A DNA stretch of 64,000 bases from NCBI RefSeq assembly GCF_014526325.1, contig NZ_JACNMJ010000001.1:682001-746000 (forward strand), read 5' to 3'. This document shows positions 35,571-45,212 of the stretch, in pieces. Below the pieces are notes generated by a model, which was not told the origin of the DNA, searched no databases, and was given only the letters and a program-made list of their open reading frames with translations. The stretch comes from Psychroserpens algicola. Lineage in GTDB: Bacteria > Bacteroidota > Bacteroidia > Flavobacteriales > Flavobacteriaceae. Each line of letters opens with the position of its first letter. Positions within the stretch are counted from its first letter, which is position 1. The position numbers and the translations under genes are program-made.

Positions 35571-38174
35571 TTAAACTTGTGGGTAGATATATAAATGTTC
35601 TACACCTGTACTTTCACTACTCTTCCATTCTCCTGGAATTGAGGGTTGTAATGTGATATTGGTTTGGCGATATTGGTATTTTCTATTGTCATGATTTGAA
35701 TTTTGTAGCATCTGCTGGACCGTACTAGACATCTCAACAAGATGTCTTGGGTTGGCTCTATTTAATTCATAAGATCCAATGATTTCGCCATCATCGCGTC
35801 TAATTTCTACAAGAACACCGATGATTTTTTTGAAAGGGTCTTTCTCTTCTTCAGACCAAGAGTCCCAATTTTCATATAATGGAGACGTGATGTTAAGGTG
35901 CCACATTTCAGAATCTCCTGTAGCTCGATCTATTACAGATGCCATGATAATCTCTGGACTAATATCTGCTCGCATTCCATGCGGTTCACAGACCAAACTA
36001 TTCCATACCATATTTTCTACTGAAAGTTCGTCGATATCTAATGGATTAATAAACACACCCTGTTTATCACCAGCTTTCAGACTTAGCGGCCAGTCTATTC
36101 CGGTGGTGCCTAAATCATAATCTGCATCATAAATAAAATTACCATTTTTAGACAGCATCGTGAGTTCGACGCCTTCAACGTTAACTTCAATAGTTGTGTC
36201 ATTTTTTAAATAGAAACCCGATGGCACATTTCCTTGTTGATGAAAATCTTCAATCTTATCGACAGTAATAGGAATGTTTTTTAGTTTTTTGAAATTAAGC
36301 TCTACATTGATAGGCCTGCTTTTTTTAACCACCAAACCATCTTGGGTCTCTTCTTCTAATTCAAAGTATATTTTACCGATGTCTATGCCGTTGGTTAATA
36401 ACTCATGTTTAAAAGCTTCAAAAGACTCTAAACTATGATCTGCAGTAATTGTAAATCCTGAAGGATTAATTTCGGCTAATGTTTCTGTAATTCTTTGAGA
36501 GAATAATGCCTTATCACTTAAAAACCGTTCTTCTACATTAAAAGAGACGTTTTGATAGCCTCCTAAAACATAATTTTCAACATATTTAATATTTCCTTTG
36601 GAGAGTTCTGATAAATCTCCCATCAAATCCTTTTTCGCTCTAGGGTGGAAATAAGGTTCCATATAAATAGTCATATTGATACGATACTCTTTACTCCCAT
36701 CGTCATCTACATGTTCATATAAATTAAGGTACAATTTGGGTTCTCCAGTGTCGTGATTAACACCAATGCGATACACTTGTGGTAAAAAGAACACCTTATT
36801 TGGGTCATTGGTTAACCTGTAGTAATACGAATGACTTATGTCGCCATTTTCAATTTTATTCTCTTGTTGCCATTTGTATTCCTTAGATTCTAACTCATCA
36901 AAGAACCCTTGAAAAACACTAGCATCTTCACGATCATAAAGTAGGTTAAGTTCACTTGTAATGATTACTTTTTGAGGTTTTGAAGCTTGTGTTCTTTCAG
37001 GTTTAATAGCAAGATCAAGAAGTCTCGGCTGTAAGACGGCATGAAACATTTGTAAGCGAATTGGCTTTGTGCGTTTTAGGTACACCATTTCTGGGTTTGG
37101 TCGACCCACATAACACGTAGTATCAAAGCCGTGCTTTTTTATAATGTTAAATGCCTTGTGTGCACTGTTTTTATCAATTCCGAAATCGAACAACGACCTG
37201 TTACCTTCAACAATTTTCCAGCGTTTACTTATATATTTTACTTGGAGTTTGGAGGTGTTAAAAGCTAGCGCATCTTCGCCTTTAAGTTTCCCAACTGGCG
37301 GATTATTTCCAGAAAGAAAATAGCTGAATGTTTTACCAACAGAGCATCTTCTATCTAATTTATAGTGTTTAATGATATTGAGTGCTTTTTTTGCGTCTTG
37401 ATTGGTTGCAAAATTCATAAACGGTTTGGCACCAAATAAAGCCATCATTCCCGTTTTCTTTTTACCAGAAATTAAAATTCTATTCTGTACTACAATCAAT
37501 TTTGAAGCATCAAACGCTGTACAAGTATCTTGGACCTGAGGCCGTCGTCTAGGCGGTTTAGGTTGTATTCTTGGGTTTGGCGGATTAGGCTTAGGAGGAT
37601 TACTTGCAGGTTTTTGCCACCATACATCTGCCTTAACTACTAGTTTTGATGCTGTACTTGGAGTGACTAATGCTTCATAAATTTGCTCTTTGTCTTCATC
37701 TTTGATAATGGTGTGCGCATAGATATGTTTTAATTCGTTAGGTTTTTGAACAGGCAACATTTGTATGACCTCTAATGGCAAAGTCTTCAAGCTCTCATCA
37801 GATTTATATTGCAATTCAATTTGTACCGTTCTAAAGTCTAGCGGTATGACATTGGATTGAGGATGAAATGCTTTAACAATTATATTGAGATGCAATATCC
37901 CTTCATTATCTTTTGTAAATTGAAATCCCTTTTGACCTGGTAAGCCTCCATTTTCAATAGCATTAGGCAAAAGCTCAAATTGAGGCTGACCATAATTTTT
38001 CTTATTATAGGAATATATTTTATCAGAAATAGGCGCCTCATTTAACATTTGAGTCGCATTATTTTGTAAGGTAAGTGCCTGAAAATTTTTCATGATTGCA
38101 GGTTTTACCATATAACTCAATTTACTTGCCTTATATACTCCAGCTATTTTTGGAGGGTTTGTTTCTTTTGACAT
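35571..38174 (-). CDS. Large modular protein, paralog 3, with two internal 'VGRP'-type modules
   Basis: The 867-aa protein has no signal peptide and differs from the other five in order. After a beta region (80-185) and a Pro-rich linker (189-212) come two related modules (218-286 and 301-366). Each has a start of the form F-[DN]-x-S-K-L, a K-x-x-x-F/L core, A-x-x-A-[LF]-N-I-I-K and a final C-x-VG-[KR]-x, as in DTTCYVGRPNPEMVYL. The family block SYYYRLTNDPNKVFFLPQVY appears only at about 449-468, so the shared core is displaced to the middle. The C-terminus is beta-rich. The function is unknown. Confidence 0.85.
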   Translation of the reverse strand: MSKETNPPKIAGVYKASKLSYMVKPAIMKNFQALTLQNNATQMLNEAPISDKIYSYNKKNYGQPQFELLPNAIENGGLPGQKGFQFTKDNEGILHLNIIVKAFHPQSNVIPLDFRTVQIELQYKSDESLKTLPLEVIQMLPVQKPNELKHIYAHTIIKDEDKEQIYEALVTPSTASKLVVKADVWWQKPASNPPKPNPPNPRIQPKPPRRRPQVQDTCTAFDASKLIVVQNRILISGKKKTGMMALFGAKPFMNFATNQDAKKALNIIKHYKLDRRCSVGKTFSYFLSGNNPPVGKLKGEDALAFNTSKLQVKYISKRWKIVEGNRSLFDFGIDKNSAHKAFNIIKKHGFDTTCYVGRPNPEMVYLKRTKPIRLQMFHAVLQPRLLDLAIKPERTQASKPQKVIITSELNLLYDREDASVFQGFFDELESKEYKWQQENKIENGDISHSYYYRLTNDPNKVFFLPQVYRIGVNHDTGEPKLYLNLYEHVDDDGSKEYRINMTIYMEPYFHPRAKKDLMGDLSELSKGNIKYVENYVLGGYQNVSFNVEERFLSDKALFSQRITETLAEINPSGFTITADHSLESFEAFKHELLTNGIDIGKIYFELEEETQDGLVVKKSRPINVELNFKKLKNIPITVDKIEDFHQQGNVPSGFYLKNDTTIEVNVEGVELTMLSKNGNFIYDADYDLGTTGIDWPLSLKAGDKQGVFINPLDIDELSVENMVWNSLVCEPHGMRADISPEIIMASVIDRATGDSEMWHLNITSPLYENWDSWSEEEKDPFKKIIGVLVEIRRDDGEIIGSYELNRANPRHLVEMSSTVQQMLQNSNHDNRKYQYRQTNITLQPSIPGEWKSSESTGVEHLYIYPQV

Positions 38175-38200
38175 CGTTTTGTGTTTTTTAAAATTCCGGA

Positions 38201-40699
38201 TTAGTTTTCGTCTGCCATTGGATCTGGTAGAGGTGCTTCTTCAGGATTTTTTAGTAATAAAATGCCGCCTTTAATAGTTGCTGGATCTATGTCTATCATT
38301 TGATTAGTACCAGCAAATTTTAAGGTGTATTCAAAGACATTACTTCCTGGACTGAAAGCCATAATTTCAAAAGTTTTCATAAAATCTTCTGATGTAATTC
38401 GAATGGTTTCTTCCTTGAGATATTTGTTTTCTACATCGTTATGCTGCACATTGACATAAACCACTTTCCATTTTGTCCAATCCAACATTCCTCCATCGAT
38501 GGTGAGCGATTTTTGATAACGCTTTAAATCGATTGGATCAATGTTTTCATCACTTGTAGCTGTTTTCCATTCAGATGTTTTTACTAATCCGTCTGTGAAT
38601 TGAGCAAAGTATCGGTATTGAAATTGGTTAGTAGCACCTTCACGTAATCTCATATTCCAATCCCAAGTTTCTGATCCTGAAAACCATTTTGAGAATTCTT
38701 CGTTAACGGCATTAACTTCATCTTTATAGAGAATTTCAACCTTTGCAGAGGTCACATAATTTGGATCCATTAATACATCGAAAGATGCTTTGACACGTCC
38801 TACTAAATCGTCATCAATAACTAGTGTTTCTCTAGTATCTGTTATATAATCTGATTCGCTTTGTGTCCCATCTAAATAAATCCACTTTTTCTTGTATCTG
38901 TAGCTTTTATCTTTATGACCATACATAAAGCATTTCCAATTTCCTAAGGGAGAATCTTGAGTTAAACGTATTTGTTTTTTAGAATCTGGTTTATTGGGTT
39001 CTGAAATGTATTCAAGGTCTACAATTGCTTCTTTAACAACTGCCCAATCGATATCACCAGCACTCACTTTAGTTGTAATAAATCCAAGTTTATCGTATGA
39101 AATATTAAGCACTCTATCACTTATATTATCTAGTACAATTGGAGGTGGTGCATCGGCTGTACCTCTATATGAAATTTTAGCTTCTGCTTTGTAGAAATCT
39201 ATAAGTTCGCCATTGGCGTTTCTAGCCATACTTACTCTAAATGTATGCACTTCGCTTCCGTTTTCGAATAGGAATGACCTTGCATTTTGACGCACAATGC
39301 CTGTTTTATGATCTTTTTGCTTATATGATAAGTTGACAATCACCGAATGGATGTTATCGGCTTCAAAGTCGGCATTAACTTTAACTTGAACTTCCATCAT
39401 TTGAACCTCAGGACTACTAACATCTAATATTTTTACAGCTGCTTTACGCTCGCTATCTGTAAGTTGTGCCAAAAGAGAACCACTAGGGTTGACCTGAAAT
39501 TCTACAGTACTATTCTTTTTAAAATGAAAATTTATATTTGAAATTTTATTTTTTGAAATTTTATTCTTGAAATAATAGGAATGATTTTGGTCTTTTACAT
39601 GGTCGAATTTTTTGGCTTCTTCAGTAGTACTTCCTGGACCAGTTTGAGGCGTGGTTCCTTCTTCAGAGGTCTCTTGATCTTCGATAAATGCGGTTTCAAA
39701 AAATGATTTAATAATGGTATTGGTAACCATATCCATGATATTAGCCATTAACGCTTGTTGCGCTTCTTTTTCTTCTTGGCTTCGTTCACCCGTAACCAGG
39801 TCATCATTAACTTCTACTCTTATCACCTTGTTTTGCCTCATCGTCTCTACCAAATTGTGAATTTCACTTTTGTCGATATCGACTTTACTATCAAAAGTTG
39901 TTGTTTTTTTACTGATGGTGCGTCCTAAAAATTTTCGGGTACGTGTTCGTTTTCCTTGTTTGACATCTCTTATAAACTCATTGTTTTGTGTTTCAAGAAA
40001 GTTATAGATGTCGGTAGATCGTGCAGATACTTTAATTTCCATATTTGCGATATAACCGATGGCCAAACCTGTATAGTTTACAGTAGCTAATAGTGGTGTT
40101 TTTTCACTGTTTCCGTCGTCATCTTTAACACCTTCAGATAGTGCTTGATACATGAGTTGAGATCCTTCAATACCATAAGTTGCATACAGTGACGCAGAAT
40201 TCCAGCCAACCAAAGAAGGTTTTACCTCACCACTTGAGCTTTTAGTAAACGTATCTCCAAAACCAGATAAAACGTTTAAAGTTACTGTACCATTTTTCCA
40301 GTTAGGCGCTGCAATTTTAGGTTCTACTCTTTTTGTTAAAGGTTTTAGACGGTACCTTCTATTATGTCTTCTTATTAATACACTTTTATTATTGTTATTT
40401 AGCATTTTACGCAAATAATCAAGTGCTTTTTTTTCTTCCTCATTTGTGAGTGCTAAGTCGACCGTAAGTAATAATTGACCTAATTGGGTTTCTACTAAAT
40501 CTTTATTAGCACTACTCGCATAAGCTATTTCAGCATTTCTTGAAATCAAATTATAACTAAAAGCCAATTTATTGTCCTGATCTCTTTTAATAAGTGGCGT
40601 TGATCTAATCGCGTAAAACGTATCTCTTTTTTTATGATCAAAGTAGAAGTCTACATTTGATATTCCTGGGATTGTAAATTTATCTGTTAATGAAAGCAT
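38201..40699 (-). CDS. Large modular protein, paralog 2 of the operon family
   Basis: The 832-aa protein has no signal peptide. Core blocks are FDHKKRDTFYAIRSTPLIK (20-38), LGQLLLTVDLALTNEEEKK (73-91), a basic stretch (about 107-123), VKPSLVGWNSASLYATYG (159-176), YTGLAIGYIANMEIKVS (209-225) and an amphipathic segment (about 276-340). A short polar linker (341-362) is followed by about four beta units of roughly 95 residues with conserved closing strands YRYKKKWIYLDGTQSESDY and FQYRYFAQFTDGLVKTSEW. Gaps are 27 nt upstream and 26 nt downstream. No enzyme motif was seen. Confidence 0.85.
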   Translation of the reverse strand: MLSLTDKFTIPGISNVDFYFDHKKRDTFYAIRSTPLIKRDQDNKLAFSYNLISRNAEIAYASSANKDLVETQLGQLLLTVDLALTNEEEKKALDYLRKMLNNNNKSVLIRRHNRRYRLKPLTKRVEPKIAAPNWKNGTVTLNVLSGFGDTFTKSSSGEVKPSLVGWNSASLYATYGIEGSQLMYQALSEGVKDDDGNSEKTPLLATVNYTGLAIGYIANMEIKVSARSTDIYNFLETQNNEFIRDVKQGKRTRTRKFLGRTISKKTTTFDSKVDIDKSEIHNLVETMRQNKVIRVEVNDDLVTGERSQEEKEAQQALMANIMDMVTNTIIKSFFETAFIEDQETSEEGTTPQTGPGSTTEEAKKFDHVKDQNHSYYFKNKISKNKISNINFHFKKNSTVEFQVNPSGSLLAQLTDSERKAAVKILDVSSPEVQMMEVQVKVNADFEADNIHSVIVNLSYKQKDHKTGIVRQNARSFLFENGSEVHTFRVSMARNANGELIDFYKAEAKISYRGTADAPPPIVLDNISDRVLNISYDKLGFITTKVSAGDIDWAVVKEAIVDLEYISEPNKPDSKKQIRLTQDSPLGNWKCFMYGHKDKSYRYKKKWIYLDGTQSESDYITDTRETLVIDDDLVGRVKASFDVLMDPNYVTSAKVEILYKDEVNAVNEEFSKWFSGSETWDWNMRLREGATNQFQYRYFAQFTDGLVKTSEWKTATSDENIDPIDLKRYQKSLTIDGGMLDWTKWKVVYVNVQHNDVENKYLKEETIRITSEDFMKTFEIMAFSPGSNVFEYTLKFAGTNQMIDIDPATIKGGILLLKNPEEAPLPDPMADEN

Positions 40700-40726
40700 G
40701 ATCTTATGTTTTAAAGGTTATTTATC

Positions 40727-43426
40727 TTAATTGATTGTTGTAATTGGCAGCATTAACTGTGGTGAATTTGGAGGTACAACAAAGTTGAGTTCTTCCTGAG
40801 TTCCATCATCAGAAAATAATTTTACTGCTGCATTAAGTGTGATTGTTACAGGCACATTTGGTATGATGGCTGTTTGCTCTAAAGTAGATTCGTTTAAGAA
40901 CAATACACTACTACCAGGATGGTCTTCATCAGTACTTGTTAAGGTCACTTCAATAGCGACTAATTTTCCGCTAAATGTTGTTGCTCCAAGTAACAAAGCC
41001 ACTTTTAAAGTTCTGAAGCCACTATTATCTAGGTTTATAAGCGGTTGTTCGGTATCATAGTTAATCCAATCCCCTTCTAGAAGCCTTCCGTCGTTTAGTA
41101 CAAAGCGACTACGACCATTCCATGCTCTTGGATCGTCTTCTTCAACCAACACTGCGAAAGATTTTTTAGGGTCTTCGGGTGTTAGATTTAAAGTAGTTTC
41201 CTTTTCTTCTGCATCAGCTGTAGCATATTTAATATCAATTAAAGCTTGTTTTATTAAATCGTGGCTTCCAGCTAAATTAGGAGTGATACTAAAAATCCTA
41301 GCTAATGGTCTATCAACAATTACTTGAGAGTCTTTTAAGTTTTCTTCTTCAAATACTAATTTTTCATCTTTAAAGAAAAATTCTGTTCTTAAAAAATAAT
41401 CGTATTGGTTCTCTGTGGGTGGATGAATAAGGTAGCGCTTCATGGTTGCTTCACCTTCTTTAAGAATTGTAGTTCGTCCGTTTCCACCTTTTTTTGGTGC
41501 GAGAAACACCTGTACAGATCGGATTCCTTCATCTTCAAATTGCAATTCTCCTGTTTGGATTTCAACTGGAATAAGCGGTGAATGTGTATCCATATTGATA
41601 CTCAAATCACGTTTAGTTTCATCTTCAAATACTTGAGAAGTTACTTTCGTCTCTGGACTACCGATAATTGAGCCTGTTTTGTGAATAAACTCTACATAAT
41701 AATCATAACTCAATGTTCTGTAGTCATCTACAAAGAATTTAATTTTATCACTAAGATTATTTTTATCTAAGGTTAAACTATGTTCATGTAAGCGTTTTGT
41801 TTTATCACCTTCATCACCTTTATAACCATAGGATAAGTGAACTACGGCTTCTGTAATATCATACTCATCAAAATCGAAACTTGCTCTAACTTCTAATTCA
41901 ATTTCTTTAAAAGGTCCCTCTCCAAGTTTTACTAGTAGTAATTGAGTATCTGTATCAAATGACGTTCCTGCGACAGATAAGGGTCCGTTAGGATGGTATT
42001 TAATTGTTTTGGCTTCAGATTTATTAAATGTAAATTTTCGTTTAACTTGTTCAGATATTTCTCTTCGTCTTAACGTATAACCAACATTAATGTCGACGTC
42101 AAAGGCTTCATCAGTTTCATCCTCTTCGGTATCGTCATCATCGTCGTCGTCTTCATCATCGTCTTCAGTATCAGGAGTTGTAATAGCATCTGATGGTTCT
42201 TGATCATCATTACTTGTTTCATCTGTTTCACCTGTTGCTCCTTCTTGATCTTCAGCGCTATCACCAGTGTCTTCTGTATCTTCATCTTCAGTTTCATCTA
42301 TACCACTGTCATCGTCTTCAGTCTCATCCTCGTCTCCATCTTCGGTATCCTCTCTATCGTTGTCGGTATCTGTTCCGTCAACACTTCCTTCATCTCCTTC
42401 TTCACCATCTCCAGAGTCGTCAGTATTGGTATTGTCTGTTTCTTCTTCAGTATCATCTTCGTCATTAGTTGTAGGTGGATCATCTTGTTCATCACCACCT
42501 GGAGGACCGTCGGCATCGCCACCTTCCCCATCTCTAACTCTATCTGCAATAGTTTCATTTATAGCTGCACTATAATCTTCGGTAGGAATAGCGGTAGCTT
42601 GAAAGATTGTTGGTCCCATTAATTTTTTCACCAATTCAATTCCAGAAGGATCATTAGCTAAAAGGCTAGTTTGTGATTCACCTTGAGCGTATATTGTCTC
42701 TTTAACTTTTATAGAGCCTTCGCTCATGAGTGCTCGAATCATGACATCTATATCAGCACTTGCTGCTATTTTTACATCATCATTTTTTACGCTAGCATCC
42801 AAATCGAAGGTATGGTTCCAGAAGTCTTCAGTGGCTTTAAAATCTACTTCAATCTCAAGATTATAAGCTTTCATAACACCTAAATAGCTAAGGTCATATA
42901 TCACAGAAACTTGAGTTTGCCCTTTTTGTTGAAGCATATTCCACATGGCTTGGGCTGGTTTGTTACTGAGTCGAACTGAAAACACAGCCGTTTGCCTCAA
43001 GTTTAAAGATGGTTTTGTTGAACCCGCTATCGTTACTTTTAAATCTTCTGTATTATTTTCGTCTGAGCCATCAGTTCCAAACATGACGAGTTTTACATCG
43101 CCATCTTTAAAAGGCACTAAAGAGAGGTTAACGCCATCACCATATTTTGAAACAAGTTCACTTTTAATGGCTTCAAATTTATCTTGTGAGGGTCCTAGTT
43201 CTACTTGAAGTGTTAGGAAGCCACCAACTCTAGACTCATCATTATCAAAATTGGGGTCGTCCCCTTCTATAATGTCATTATCAGTATACACCATATACTG
43301 AATACCTTTACCATCATCTGCTATTTTGGCTTTTTCTTCTGGTAAACAATAAAAACTATTTGGATCTGTATAATCTTGATAAACGACGCACCCTTGAATA
43401 ACTTCTTGTTTTTCTATATTTAACAT
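40727..43426 (-). CDS. Large modular protein, paralog 1, with long acidic linker
   Basis: The 899-aa protein is the first and longest of the six paralogs. Core blocks are YQDYTDPNSFYCLPEEKAK (16-34), GGFLTLQVELGPSQDKFEAI (68-87), LVPFKDGDVKLVMFG (103-117), TKPSLNLRQTAVFSVRLS (137-154) and VIYDLSYLGVMKAYNLEIEV (175-194). Residues 299-440 are an extreme Asp/Glu/Thr-rich linker. It is probably a flexible, possibly calcium-binding, spacer between the core and a C-terminal half of beta units (from about 445, with VVHLSYGYKGDEGD). No signal peptide is visible. It lies 37 nt downstream of the peptidoglycan-binding protein gene. The function is unknown. Confidence 0.85.
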   Translation of the reverse strand: MLNIEKQEVIQGCVVYQDYTDPNSFYCLPEEKAKIADDGKGIQYMVYTDNDIIEGDDPNFDNDESRVGGFLTLQVELGPSQDKFEAIKSELVSKYGDGVNLSLVPFKDGDVKLVMFGTDGSDENNTEDLKVTIAGSTKPSLNLRQTAVFSVRLSNKPAQAMWNMLQQKGQTQVSVIYDLSYLGVMKAYNLEIEVDFKATEDFWNHTFDLDASVKNDDVKIAASADIDVMIRALMSEGSIKVKETIYAQGESQTSLLANDPSGIELVKKLMGPTIFQATAIPTEDYSAAINETIADRVRDGEGGDADGPPGGDEQDDPPTTNDEDDTEEETDNTNTDDSGDGEEGDEGSVDGTDTDNDREDTEDGDEDETEDDDSGIDETEDEDTEDTGDSAEDQEGATGETDETSNDDQEPSDAITTPDTEDDDEDDDDDDDTEEDETDEAFDVDINVGYTLRRREISEQVKRKFTFNKSEAKTIKYHPNGPLSVAGTSFDTDTQLLLVKLGEGPFKEIELEVRASFDFDEYDITEAVVHLSYGYKGDEGDKTKRLHEHSLTLDKNNLSDKIKFFVDDYRTLSYDYYVEFIHKTGSIIGSPETKVTSQVFEDETKRDLSINMDTHSPLIPVEIQTGELQFEDEGIRSVQVFLAPKKGGNGRTTILKEGEATMKRYLIHPPTENQYDYFLRTEFFFKDEKLVFEEENLKDSQVIVDRPLARIFSITPNLAGSHDLIKQALIDIKYATADAEEKETTLNLTPEDPKKSFAVLVEEDDPRAWNGRSRFVLNDGRLLEGDWINYDTEQPLINLDNSGFRTLKVALLLGATTFSGKLVAIEVTLTSTDEDHPGSSVLFLNESTLEQTAIIPNVPVTITLNAAVKLFSDDGTQEELNFVVPPNSPQLMLPITTIN
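42107..42532 (-). repeat. Low-complexity acidic (Asp/Glu/Thr) coding repeat
   Basis: This stretch codes for residues 299-440 of paralog 1 and is built mainly of GAT, GAC, GAA and GAG codons, imperfectly repeated. It produces long spurious open frames on other strands and frames. Confidence 0.85.
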
Positions 43427-43463
43427 GATTTCTGTTTTTTTTGATTATATATTTTGCTAATTT

Positions 43464-44519
43464 TTATACACCTAAGCTCCTAAAAGTGCTTTCATTAGCG
43501 TAACCTAATGCGCTACCGTTTAATGTGTCTTTTTGAAACCTGATAAGAGCTTGAGCCGTTCCACTTCCGAAATCGCCATCAATAGTGCCAGAATAATATG
43601 GGTTTCCTGTTCTAGAACTTCTCATTCGAGTTAAACCTCTTTGAAGTCGTTCTACTTGAGACCCTGTAGAGCCATGTAAGACTTTAAATAATGTAGGGTC
43701 TGATGAATTAGCCTCAGAAATAGCTAAGACATCGGCACTGTCTAATAGCAAGTATTTAAAATTGGTTTGATTTTCAGCAAAATGGTCATAAGCGTTACTT
43801 ATAAATTTATCCCAAGCATTCCAGTCGCCATTACTTTGACCTCTAGGAATATACTGTGGTGGGCAACCGACAATAACTTGACAGCCATAACTGCTGTAGT
43901 AATCAGACATACAAAATATTGGCGAATAGTTTGTCCCTCTAATAGATCTAACTCTTGTTGTGTTTGGGTTGTTTCTGGCACAATGAATATTATCTCCAGG
44001 GTTACTTACTGAAATTGATGCGGTAGGACCATAATCGATAACAGGCTGACCTGATTGTAAGGTATAGTTGGCTCTTCTTAAAGTGATTTGGCTATTAAGC
44101 CTAAGCGCCCTATGAGGTTGGTATCCAGAATTACTTCTAGGGTGTTGTCCTTTTCTATAGTCATAAAACCCAGGAACCATGCAATTGAATTGATGTTTTC
44201 TCTTTCTATTTCGTTGCACAACTTTTAAGTTAGGAACTGTGCTTCCTGGAAAAACAGCGATTTTTTGTTGTGCAGGTAACCATTGTCCTATCACACATCG
44301 TGGATAATAGTAATTAACTCCAACTCGCTGTAATAAATGATCACTTTCAAACTTTATATGGTCTGAATAATCTAAAAGACACACATCATTTGCTGCAGGT
44401 AAAGCTCCTCTAATTGCAAAAAGAATCATTTCATCTTCTCTGTTATGAATATCTATACTGTTGAAATGACATACTTGTCTTAAAACTTGGTCGGAAATTG
44501 TAAATGAATATTGTGACAT
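43464..44519 (-). CDS. L,D-transpeptidase-like protein with C-terminal peptidoglycan-binding domain
   Basis: The 351-aa protein has no signal peptide. In the centre, NIHCARNN (His179) is followed about 30 residues later by SSYGCQVIVG (Cys213). An isolated IH and a downstream S-x-GC-[QIV] segment are the catalytic pattern of YkuD-type L,D-transpeptidases and their phage-like relatives, so a Cys-His peptidoglycan enzyme is plausible (inference). The C-terminus (about 283-351) is a PG_binding_1-type domain: GSQVERLQRGLTRM, then GTIDGDFGSGTAQALIRFQK. It lies between the TIGR02594-like hydrolase gene (12 nt) and the giant paralogs (37 nt). Confidence 0.8.
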   Translation of the reverse strand: MSQYSFTISDQVLRQVCHFNSIDIHNREDEMILFAIRGALPAANDVCLLDYSDHIKFESDHLLQRVGVNYYYPRCVIGQWLPAQQKIAVFPGSTVPNLKVVQRNRKRKHQFNCMVPGFYDYRKGQHPRSNSGYQPHRALRLNSQITLRRANYTLQSGQPVIDYGPTASISVSNPGDNIHCARNNPNTTRVRSIRGTNYSPIFCMSDYYSSYGCQVIVGCPPQYIPRGQSNGDWNAWDKFISNAYDHFAENQTNFKYLLLDSADVLAISEANSSDPTLFKVLHGSTGSQVERLQRGLTRMRSSRTGNPYYSGTIDGDFGSGTAQALIRFQKDTLNGSALGYANESTFRSLGV

Positions 44520-44531
44520 TTTAATTAGTTT

Positions 44532-45200
44532 TTATAAAGTTGATAATTGTCCAAGCATTGCCTTGCGAGTGTCTCTATTAAAAACCCCATCAATGGTTAA
44601 ATTTGGAATTGTAGTTTGAAATATTTTAAGAGCCGCCTCGGTTTTTGGCCCGAAAATACCATCTGAAGTACCTGGTTTAAAACCACATAATTTTAGGGCA
44701 TCTTGTAATTGCTCTACTTCAACTCCAGTACTCCCTCGTTTTAAAACTTTAGTGCTTAATTTCATTTTCTTTATAGGTCTTAATCTTCTAAAACCTAAAA
44801 GCTGATTTGCAGCATAAGCAGTTTCACCTACTTGATTGGATTGATTTCCACCAAGTGTGTAAATTCTCGTTTGATCTTGAGAATATCCCATAAATACGCC
44901 AACATGTCCCTTATATGAATTTGGAGATTCTCTCCAAAATATCACAATGTCTCCTGGCTCTGGGTGTGATACCGGAACCCCTACATTTAACCAGGATCTC
45001 GCATTAGCTAATTTTGTAGATTCTAAGCCAGCTTGTTGTGCAATCCAATTCATAAAAATGCTACACCAAGGAGTTTCATCATCGTTTATATGATTAAAGC
45101 CCGATTCTTGTGCATATGATACTATTCTCGGATTATGTTGTCTACCAGGAATCTCTCTCGTTCCAATTTCCTTTGATGCTATGTGAATTAAACTACTCAT
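44532..45200 (-). CDS. TIGR02594-like peptidoglycan hydrolase with peptidoglycan-binding domain
   Basis: The 222-aa protein has an NlpC/P60- or CHAP-type papain-like domain over residues 1-140 with Cys46 in ETPWCSIFMNW, His99 in YKGHVGVFMGY and Asn119 in LGGNQSNQV, the layout of TIGR02594 proteins. A PG_binding_1 domain follows (about 155-215, GVEVEQLQDALKLCG and GIFGPKTEAALKIFQ). It should cut peptidoglycan stem peptides. No signal peptide is present, which is more usual for phage- or secretion-system-linked lysins than for housekeeping hydrolases. It is the second gene of the operon, 12 nt from both neighbours. Confidence 0.9.
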   Translation of the reverse strand: MSSLIHIASKEIGTREIPGRQHNPRIVSYAQESGFNHINDDETPWCSIFMNWIAQQAGLESTKLANARSWLNVGVPVSHPEPGDIVIFWRESPNSYKGHVGVFMGYSQDQTRIYTLGGNQSNQVGETAYAANQLLGFRRLRPIKKMKLSTKVLKRGSTGVEVEQLQDALKLCGFKPGTSDGIFGPKTEAALKIFQTTIPNLTIDGVFNRDTRKAMLGQLSTL

Positions 45201-45212
45201 GGCGTTCTGATA

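Noticed and set aside
42193-42622. Long open frames opposite the acidic repeat
   Set aside because: They arise from the GAT/GAA-type repeat; their products are low-complexity Ser-, Leu-, His- or Ile-rich and lie wholly inside a well supported gene.
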